Origin: Microdochium bolleyi
Taxonomy: Eukaryota > Ascomycota > Sordariomycetes > Xylariales > Microdochiaceae
Direction of reading: 5' to 3'
NCBI GenBank assembly: GCA_001566295.1
Contig: KQ964273.1
Coordinates: 124,001-188,000 of the forward strand
Length of the DNA: 64,000 bases
The notes beneath the pieces are model-generated. The model had not been told where the DNA came from. It made no database searches and saw only the letters and a program-made list of their open reading frames with translations. The position numbers and the translations under genes are program-made. Shown piece by piece: positions 56,426-64,000 of this stretch; the first letter of the stretch is position 1, and each line of letters starts with the position of its first letter.

Positions 56426-59249
56426 GTTGGCGGTTTATGAGACGGTTGTATTGTGGAGTGTCTTGAGGTCGAGAAGTGCCGCGAAGAAGAAGAAAGAGAG
56501 GAAGAACGCAAGGAGAGCAGGTGACGTCAAAGCGAGGCAGTTTGCGAAGACAGCCAGCACCAGCAAGAGAAACGAGATCATGCAAGACTGAGTGCGGCGG
56601 CCCAGGCTCATATACGAGCCAAGCCCACCGGTCTCGTGTCCGCCCGCTGGCTCTCGGACGAGCCTGCCAGTCATCAGTCATCAGGCAGGGCCTGGCCAGG
56701 CCCGTCCGTGTGGGAGGGGACCACCATGCACCCCTAACTTAAACAGCCCCCCGGGCCTGGCTCACTCCCCGCAGCCCGGCTTGTCAAAGCCTGGACCAGC
56801 CGATTCTCACCGATCTGCTCACGCTCGTATGCGGCTGTGCGACCGTGTCGCCCGAGCACATGTCATGCGCGGGAACTGGGATGTGCGGTTGCACTGCAGC
56901 AAGCATTGATGCCGCCCTTTGTCCTCGTTGCTGTTGCTCTTGCTTTGGCTGCTGCTCAGGGGCTGCAAATGATCAGACGCGTCCCACGAGTGAGAGAGAG
57001 CGGGATCTGCCCGTCATCGCCGTACACTGACGGGGGCAGAGTGTCTGTCACACGTGCGTCCAGCATGCACGTGGGCCAGGCGCTGGGACCCGACTCGGCG
57101 CCCCCTCGCCGACATGATCCACGGGGCTTGAGCAGCATGCATGGGGAAACCTGCACAGCTCAGCCCAAGCCTGTTTCTACGCCACAGCGCTCCCACTCGG
57201 TGTCCCTGTTGGTGGTCCCGCGACGACAAGAAGCCGTAACATCGCCCAATCAGGCCGCCGGCGCCAAGCCACTTTGCTGCATCGGCTTCTGCTCTCAAGA
57301 CCCGAGTCCATTGTGGGCTTGGCAGCGACTCCGCGTTGTGCAGACAACTGCAGGCAGCAGAGTAAGGACAGTGGCAGTCCGGGGATTCTCGTTCATCGTT
57401 CACCCGGGAATGCAGCATCTCGCAGTCAAGCTTTCGCCGAGGAGTACACGCCAGCGAGCCTGTGATTTGCCAGTCATGGCAGAGATCCTGGGCCACGAGC
57501 AGCACCAGGAACGCAAGGGGGCTCTCGGCACGCAGCAGGGGTCAGCCAGCGAGGCAGTCAGGTCGCACCATGCTTAAGCGTACGTGGGCCCAATGAGCAT
57601 CTTCAGCCGCGCGGATATTGATTGAGCTTTATGCTTAAGGTTGGCGATTCCCCACGCTGCTCGGCGTCCAGGCACGATGGCCTCGGGTGCAGTCGTTCGA
57701 CGACCCGAACAACAGCATAGCCGCAGGCTTACTAGGCGTGGTAGAGAATGGTATGGTCGCTGGATGGAACAACCGGAGGCTACCTCCCGGCGACCAGCAT
57801 GTGAGACGCGAGAAGTTTCCCGCTCCGGTGCGCCAGGCTTAAAGATAGCACGAAACGCTTGACTCCGCGCACAACTTGCCGTGCCCTGGCCCCAGGATGA
57901 CCTTTTGTGTTTAGACTCTGCCACTACCGCGACCCAGGGATGTGATATTCCGCGGAGTTATTACCGCTGCAAGGGCACTCGTCATCGTCCGACGATTTGA
58001 ACCGAGCCCGCCCATGAGCCGCATTGCACCCCTGGACCCCCCCCCCCCTGTTCGAAGCCAGCGACAGCGACGATCTCCATTGATTGGCTCGCGCGTGTAA
58101 CCTGGCTCTTAAGAGGCAGCAAGAGGCTAGCGCAGCGCGCAGCAAATCGCGGCCGATCATCGACACTGTCTCACATTCGTCAACGGCCACGCTGCCCATT
58201 TCACAGCCAGTGCATCAACGTCACATCGGACCGGCTCGTCACATTCCTTTCCACTGTCGCTGACGCGGCCAGCTTTGGAATCACTGGCACGGCTTCGTCG
58301 GAACGGCATCACGTCCCTTGACGCGTCACCTTTGAACAGCAGATGCGGGAAGCGAAGGACATCCACGGATCCTTCTGGTCCCTTCTGGTCCAGCAATCTC
58401 ACAACGTCCCTCGGCCTTGCTGAATCATACGTAAGCGTAACTCACATGTTTGAAGAGATGGGACTGTATCCGTTTTGGCCTGATCATCTTCCTATCGTGC
58501 TTGGCGGAATGCTTAGCATGCAAGTAAAACCGATTGGCCCTAATGAACCTCCGGTGAATCGAACATCCCAAGCAGGACCCTGTGTGTGATGTCTGATGCT
58601 TGGCTTCGCGCTTTTTATTTTTAAACACTGCTCGCAGGAGAACTGCCATGGGAGAATGAAACATCGGACGGGCAACCCACATTCGTTCATGTTTCAACTC
58701 TGTCGCAGCCTGCTAAGCTCGGCGGGTCCCGGGTGTGAACTTCTGCTGCTCCGCTTGCAGCACTTATAGCAGGGTTCTTGCCCGCAGGATCCGGAACGAG
58801 CCGAGATCAAGCGACTGGCAACGTTGTCTGATATGGTAATTCTTCTTGCGCGTGTGCTCATACACGAGGCGATCCTGCCTGGGGGCTTTGCGATAGCATT
58901 CGGCTTATGCCATGAGAGGAATCTAGCATTGGTGGCTCAGGGGATTTATGCCTCTGCCAAAGAGAAGGCTTGCTGGCTGTGTAAAAGATCTCAGAGGTAT
59001 CAGAGGTATCAGAGGAACTATAGGCTCAACACAGAGGACATTGACTTTCGTGGCAAATCCCGAGAACACCCCATCGCTGTCCTGAGAGAGGAGATAGACC
59101 ATTATTGGTTTGGCGTGCAATATAGGTGGGACTTGCAACACTGCTTGTCCTCGTCATTGGTGCACTCCAGAGCGCGCTGGCATAGGAGTCACAGCAAAAG
59201 AAGTCCGAAGCACCGCTGTCACCGAGTTTCTTGACGCATCAGAACCGGT
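56426..59249. other. 2.8-kb intergenic stretch, no gene seen
   Basis: A long plus-strand frame (56837-57577) lacks a motif and starts with GTG; from its first ATG (56909) it would give 222 aa of biased composition. I do not call it. A run of 12 C at 58037-58048 and a 9-bp microrepeat at 58991-59017 lie here. Confidence 0.4.
58991..59017. repeat. three-copy 9-bp tandem repeat
   Basis: Three copies of TCAGAGGTA, the last ending GAA. A very similar unit, TCAGAGGT, is repeated three times on the opposite strand at about 60292-60315, on the other side of the decayed gene. Confidence 0.75.
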
Positions 59250-60240
59250 AATGCATGCCATCATGACCAAGCCTACTGAGTGCGAAAGGGTTGCTCGAGG
59301 TTCTTGTGCGTGATCTCTCCCAGAACTCTCGTGAGAACGACGTTGTCGTAAGGACACCTCCTGGGGATGCTGACTTTAGCGACGAATGACCCTGGTTCCC
59401 ATGCTTCAATTACAGCGCGAGCGAAGTCGGTGTTCTTGTGGATCAGGTCCAAAGGCTGCTGGATTTGGCTGTTGAGTAGATTGGCTTAGCCTTCAACGTC
59501 CTTTATGGTGATGTTGCGATTGGTAGCGTTCATTGCCTGCTGAATCTTGGCAAGAGTGCTTGGGCTGATGTTATTATGGTGGAAGCGTCAATGATCGCGA
59601 GTATCTGGCCCTCTAAGAGGAAATATGTGGGAATCTGCCTGAGGATGGCAACCTCGGTGGTTGTCGCGCTGTGTTTCGCGGCGATGTTGGCCAGCTGGCG
59701 GAGTCTCTGGAACTTCGGCTCGCAGTTGACATGTATGGCTCTGAAACGCTCCTAGTATGCTCTGTAATCCGCCCATTCCTGGATCGCGGTGAGCCGCTCA
59801 GGAAGCTTGCCAAGAATTGCGCCAAAGACGACGTTGGTGGTCTGGGCAGCCTCGGCCTCGGACGGCACGATGTCGCCCTGAACACCACTGTAGCCTACGC
59901 GGACGCTCTTGCTCGCCAAATGCAGGTGGACGGGTTTCGCAAGATCGGCAATCCCAAGAGAGTCGAACTTGTCGTCGACGACGGATCAGGTCACAAGGTT
60001 GAAGGACGTTGAGGCTCATCTCGCCCTCACTAGGGTTGACACTCTTGCCCTTCCTGTTACCTTTGTGGACAAAGGCAACATGATACGGAGGCTTTGGGCC
60101 CGTGATCTGCTCGCGGATGGCACTAGAAGCAGCAGAAATTCCCTGATAGACTTCACTGTCGATGCCAGAAGCCTTGAAGGCTCTTCTTGGCCGGACCGCC
60201 AAGACCATGGGCATCGGACCCCGGACCCTTGACGGTGATC
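59250..60240 (-). pseudogene. decayed protein-coding gene, unrecognised
   Basis: On the minus strand, coding-like sequence can be followed through at least three frames. About 60200-60020 reads FKASGIDSEVYQGISAAS... and VAFVHKGNRKGKS. After a shift near 59985 a second stretch reads KFDSLGIADLAKPVHLHL, then FGAILGKLPERLTAIQEWADY, a TAG stop near 59751, and later QLANIAAKHSATTTEVAIL and PTYFLLEGQILAI. A further shift near 59560 leads to LAKIQQAMNATNRNITIKD, a TAA stop near 59486, and DLIHKNTDFARAVIEAWEP. Residue content is like a folded soluble alpha/beta or helical protein. With two shifts and two stops it is best read as a pseudogene of about 300 codons; I do not know the family. Missed introns could explain one of the shifts. 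Confidence 0.5.
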
Positions 60241-60769
60241 TTCTGCAAGTTTCTCGCTGGTATGGTGTGCTCTAATATAGCAAGGTGAAATCTCTGAACC
60301 TCTGAACCTCTGACCTGGCTGTGATGAAAGTGTTCTCTGTTTATGGCGGCCATCAGCCTGACCACCACCAGCAAGTCCATCCTGGGTAGAATGCCCTGTC
60401 TGGACGATCGGTCTTGCAATGGAAGAGGTGTCTGGGACTCCTCCCGCAAGAATGAAGGGTGACTTGGCGAGTACGCCCGCGCGACTGGGCTGTGATCGAA
60501 GAAATTGAGTGCCTCGTCGGCGGACGTGGTGGAGTAAGCCTGATGGCCAGGCACGACTGGTGCTGTCAGCTGTTGCTGCTCGTGTCCTTGTTGCTAGTAG
60601 TATTGGTGGTCCTGCTGGCTCCGAACTTGCCGGAGGCGATCTTCTTGCTGTTGCTGGCGAATTGGAACGTCTTCTCGAACCCAATGTGTGCGGCCAGCTC
60701 AGCCATGGCATTGATACAGCGGGCCTATCGACGGCCCGGCTAGCAGTGAGCAATCGTCACCTTGCCTTC
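60241..60769. other. flank between two decayed loci, no gene seen
   Basis: It may contain the 5' part of the decayed minus-strand gene, but I cannot follow a frame with confidence. The 8-bp unit TCAGAGGT is repeated on the minus strand at about 60292-60315. Confidence 0.4.
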
Positions 60770-62089
60770 ACTCTAACCTCAAGGCTGCCGCCTCTGCCAC
60801 CTCTGCCAACTCCAACGCCGAGCAGTCCGGTCGCCTCTTCGCTCCGGAGCCACAACTCATGGTGCTCTGAGCCACGGTTACGAGCGCTTATGCCACCTCT
60901 GCCAGATTCAGATTCTTGCCGCGCTTGACCCAGATCCCATGGCGAGACGGGCGCATCACACAGGCCAAGTCGAACAACATCGAAGGCCACACCCTCTCTC
61001 CGGTACGCTCTTCAGTCGCACGGAGCCAGCTGTGAGACCACTGGCTGGTATCACCGAAGCCTTCTGGTGCATGCTCTAGAGATCCATGCCAGAGATGATT
61101 AGTGGTGGTGTGTACGACAATGCTGTCTCACGAGCATTCTGGGACAGGGTGCGTTCAAGAACCTCGAGCCAGCTCCCTCGCCTGCACGGCCTCAATTTCG
61201 CCAACCCACTACTGCAACCATTCGCGCTCACAGGTCTGGACACGACTGCGTGCCACCGATGCGGCAAGACCCTTGGTAATGACGGTGAATCGAAAGTCTT
61301 TTGTTGCGACTGCTACGCCAGCGCACTATCGAAATGCACCAACGACGAAGGCAAGCAGTGCTCGAATTCGACATGTGTTGCACGCCAGACCAAAATGGTC
61401 TGCCTCCGCGCTTCGGAGCCAAAACCCGTGGTGCCCTGAGCATCGGCTACGAGCGACTGTGTCGTCTGTGCCAATTCCAGATCACTGCCGCAATTGATCC
61501 GGCCCTGAAGGCGCAGTGGGCAGAGGAGGCCGAGGACAAGAAGACCACGGCCGATCTAGAGCTGCAATGCCGCGGCGATGAATGTTTGAAGCGGATCGCC
61601 CAGAACAAGCTTCCGTTCCGGCGGCGCGACGATCGCGGTCATGCTGCCCGATGTGATTAGTGAACCTGAGTGCGGCACGAGTGGCGAGTTGCCAACCCGG
61701 AACTCTGGGACGCAGAAAAGGAGGCCGAAGCAGAGAAGCGCACTACCACGGATACAAAGCTACAGTGCATCAGCGAGCTGTGCCAAAAGCGCATTGCAGA
61801 GGGGAAGCTCCCCTTCAGACGGCACCACGGCCATCGGCGATGTTCGACTTGCATCGATGAGCTAACCCGCCAACGCAAAGCTGATCCTAAGGGATGGGAG
61901 GCGGAGAAGGCAAAGAAGAAGGCATCATTCCACACAACTGATGCAAGCTTACAGTGCCGGACGCCGGGCTGCACGCGCAAGCGTCGCGTTCAAGTAGGAG
62001 GAGTGATTTGTAGTGCCTGTGAGAGGGTACGAGCGGCAGCGAACAAAGCCGCTCGTGGGGTGAAGAATAACAAAACCAGTAACACCTGA
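60770..62089 (+). pseudogene. decayed gene of tandem Cys-rich (zinc-ribbon-like) repeats
   Basis: From about 61245 to the stop at 62087-62089 the plus strand encodes consecutive units of about 55-70 residues, each with a C-x4-C pair and later a C-x2-C pair. Examples are QCSNSTC...RLCRLC, QCRGDEC-LKRIAQNKLPFRR, QCISELC-QKRIAEGKLPFRR...RCSTC, and QCRTPGC...VICSAC. The linkers are Glu/Lys-rich helices. The frame is broken by a one-base shift in an A run near 61393 and by three stops at 61658, 61661 and 61667, after which the same frame continues. An extra unit (YERLCHLCQIQILAAL, about 60870-60945) is a diverged copy of the one at 61440-61500. The paired cysteines suggest zinc binding. I know no named family with this unit. 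An intact last part alone (61670-62089) has no ATG at its 5' end. Confidence 0.55.
60826..60951 (+). repeat. direct repeat, copy 1 (second copy 61393-61518)
   Basis: About 125 nt here align with 61393-61518, including the shared CTCCGGAGCC/CTTCGGAGCC, GGTGC(T/C)CTGAGC and TACGAGCG(C/A) blocks and the same encoded YERLC-x-LCQ sequence. It shows that the repeat units arose by local duplication. Confidence 0.7.
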
Positions 62090-62721
62090 TTCAGAGCAGG
62101 AAAGCAGCCGAGGAATGCAGTCTCATTCTTCACTAAAGACAAGAGCCGAGAGAGATCAAAGAGAGGGGACGATTTGCTAGACACTTGCTTTACATAAAAT
62201 ATTATCCACCCAATTTCATCATCCACACTGTCCAGCCTCAATGTGATACTATCTGTGAAATCTCGCAAGAGTTGCTTTGAGCTGGACTGCTGCAGTATGG
62301 GGGTGAACAGTGTGCGATGTCACAGCAATCAGGAGGCGGTCGATCTCCGTTCCCAGTTTTGGTCAGTAAAGTATCTCTGAGGTCGAGGCTGGACAAGTTT
62401 CCCACTCCATCTGAGGTGAGAGCCGGGACGGTCACAGAAGTGGGACACGTTGCTAGACACTTGACTTGTACAGGAGATATTTTCCATCACAGACAGACTT
62501 CGTCCACACTGGTGACTCCCTGTTTTTCTGCCTCCGCGGGCATGACCAGAATGGCTGAGCTTTGTGTGGGAGCTAGGAGCGTGGTGATACCAGTCGCTGT
62601 TTTGCCGCTGCTTGGCCACGTTGGGAACAGCCACTGCGACAGTCTAAACAGCAACAGCCAGTGTCAGATACGGCCACTTTAGCAGACAAATCCCGAGAAA
62701 GACGAGCCACTCCCCATCCCC
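62090..62721. other. intergenic with an imperfect direct repeat, no gene seen
   Basis: A block starting TTGCTAGACACTTG occurs at about 62175 and again at about 62451, and the next 50 nt of each remain similar (both include TCCACACTG). This suggests a diverged duplication of about 275 nt. No coding frame is supported. Confidence 0.45.
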
Positions 62722-63346
62722 TCAAGGCCCCAAGCCCGGACAGTCTTCCACCGCCTGCGTCGTGACATCGTCCGAGTCGTGCGCCAGCGTCCAGATGTCG
62801 CCGAACCGGCCGCCCGGGTACTCGGGCGCGTTGTCGGCGCCCAGCGCGTCCGCGATCTTGGTCAGCATCCCGTGCTCCCAGCAGACGAGGATGTTGCCGA
62901 GGCCGTCGTACTTCTTGACCAGCTTGGCCACACACTTGGCGTCCTTCTTCTTGCACGATGTGTCGACCATCAATCCCAAGTCCTGCGCCAGCGGCTGCAC
63001 TGTCTGGAAGGGGCGGGCGCGGTCGCCGTCTGTTCATTCAGTCGATGGTCAGCTGTCTATTACACCGGCGCTTACGAGAGCAAGGCAAGGCAAGGTAGGG
63101 TGTGTCATGCTTACTGTCCTCGGGCTGCTCCGCGATGATGTACCCGATGTTGTAGCTCGAAGATGTCCCCAGCACGGTCCGCAGGCACTGCGCTCGCTGC
63201 TCGCCTGCGGGACTCAGGCCCTGGCCGCCATCGGCAGGCTTCTCGCCGTGGCGGATGAGATAAACTGTTGCGCCGTTATCGTGCTTGGCTAACACGGGGC
63301 CGAGAAACGTGGCAACCAGCGGGACAAACAAAGTCGTGAGAAGCAT
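62722..63346 (-). CDS. secreted histidine phosphatase superfamily protein (phosphoglycerate mutase-like)
   Basis: Exon 1 63346-63115 and exon 2 63029-62722 give 179 aa. The 85-nt intron has a GTAAGC donor and GAACAG acceptor; joining changes frame and leads from QPED into DRARPFQTVQPLAQDL. A signal peptide covers about residues 1-20. The catalytic RHG motif is in VYLIRHGEKP (about 29-37), and the second active-site histidine is in CWEHGML (about 131). SPAGEQRAQCLRTVL is the usual arginine-containing helix. The branch includes phosphatases acting on sugar phosphates, phytate or phosphoproteins; the signal peptide points to the secretory route. The length is near the minimum for the superfamily. 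An in-frame GTG upstream at 63391 is not the start. Substrate unknown. Confidence 0.87.
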
Positions 63347-64000
63347 GGCGGTGTGAATTTCGAATACTCCGATGGGGACAATGATCTGCACAGGGTTGCT
63401 GAAGGGGATGACTGGTCATGGCACGCGGGCTGGGCTTTGCATCGAGTATTTATCGTGCTTGGTGACCGGTGCGTCGCCGGATTGGATGCAGCCGCAGCGG
63501 CTGACAGTTGTTAAGCTCTGGCTGTCTCAGACAAAGGATCGCAAAGGATGCTGCAAAGTCAGCCATAGCGCAGCCAAAGCGCAGTGTAGAGTGGTGGTGA
63601 TTGGTGGCCACTGATGTGCCACGCGGCCCGTGACGCAAACCCTAAATCGTAGACCGTCGTTTCGATCGCATCTGCACGGGACGAGACGAGACGAAGCCAT
63701 CAACACAACGAACAAGCTATAGAGCTATACTGTCTGGGTGGTTCTTACTTTGCCGAGCATGTTGCCCCGCACAGCAGACACACAGACGAAACAGAACAAG
63801 AAGGCGGTATGCGGAGGAAGTCTCCAGATAATATTGCTGTCTCACATAGTGGACAAGGCTGTCAAGCTACTACTGTGCAGTGGTAGTCCAAAATTGCTTG
63901 GAGAGACCTGAGGCATCCTGATAGCGATCAGGCATAGACATATGTCTGGCAGAAGGACACAGTCAAGCTGTCCAGCTTCGCTGAGGACATCAAGTAATAC
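63347..64000. other. 5' flank of the histidine phosphatase gene, no further gene seen
   Basis: The minus-strand promoter should lie here; a GATAAATA-like element is near 63447-63454. The last 350 nt show no supportable frame. Confidence 0.45.

Noticed and set aside
56837..57577. 246-aa open frame with a hydrophobic N-terminal stretch
   Set aside because: Starts with GTG; from the first ATG (56909) it is still without a motif and has biased composition. Transcript evidence would be needed.
60016..60753. 245-aa frame on the minus strand
   Set aside because: Arg/Ser-rich translation; other frames of the same strand give more protein-like sequence, so it is not the coding frame of the decayed gene.

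Overview
The window looks like nuclear DNA of a filamentous ascomycete (Pezizomycotina, most likely a Sordariomycete). The evidence is fungal-type introns (60-85 nt, GTRNGT donors, CTAAC/CTGAC branch points), a Zn2Cys6 regulator, a membrane P450, Ser/Thr-rich surface proteins with C-terminal anchors, nuclear tRNAs (one with an anticodon-loop intron), and a HET-domain gene carrying the kind of nonsense mutations left by RIP (repeat-induced point mutation). I rebuilt the exon structures by hand from reading frame and splice signals; nothing was aligned to a database.

Left part (0.9-18.3 kb): a membrane-type short-chain dehydrogenase (-) is divergent from a four-exon Zn2Cys6 regulator (+). A cytochrome P450 (+), tRNA-Asn with a 21-nt intron, tRNA-Ser(AGA), a dienelactone hydrolase (+), a GPI-type cupredoxin (+) and a two-domain DsbA/HCCA-isomerase-fold protein (+) follow. 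The dehydrogenase, regulator, P450 and hydrolase could work together in oxidation or detoxification of a small molecule; this rests on proximity only.

Middle (18.6-40.8 kb): a coiled-coil, tail-anchored protein (-), a single-pass Cys-rich surface protein (+), a pair of small secreted Cys-rich proteins (one truncated, one intact, both -), a multi-pass membrane protein (-), then a gene-poor stretch. That stretch holds a full-length HET gene (34.4-36.6 kb) with 18 in-frame TAA/TAG stops and no frame break, followed by a second less clear coding relict. A second cupredoxin closes the section and shares its intron position with the first.

Right part (41.2-50.3 kb): TauD-like dioxygenase (+), Gfo/Idh/MocA oxidoreductase (-), DHA1-type MFS transporter (-), HAD hydrolase (-) and a coiled-coil protein (-). 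The first three look like a small uptake/catabolic or biosynthetic group. Two genes here are best explained by GC-AG introns.

Far right (52.3-63.4 kb): a Thr-rich secreted protein with a DUF4430-like domain (+), a 101-aa single-pass membrane protein (-), a decayed unrecognised gene (-, 59.2-60.3 kb), a decayed locus of tandem Cys-rich repeats (+, 60.8-62.1 kb) and a secreted histidine-phosphatase (-). The long spaces between genes show no supportable gene and are listed as such.
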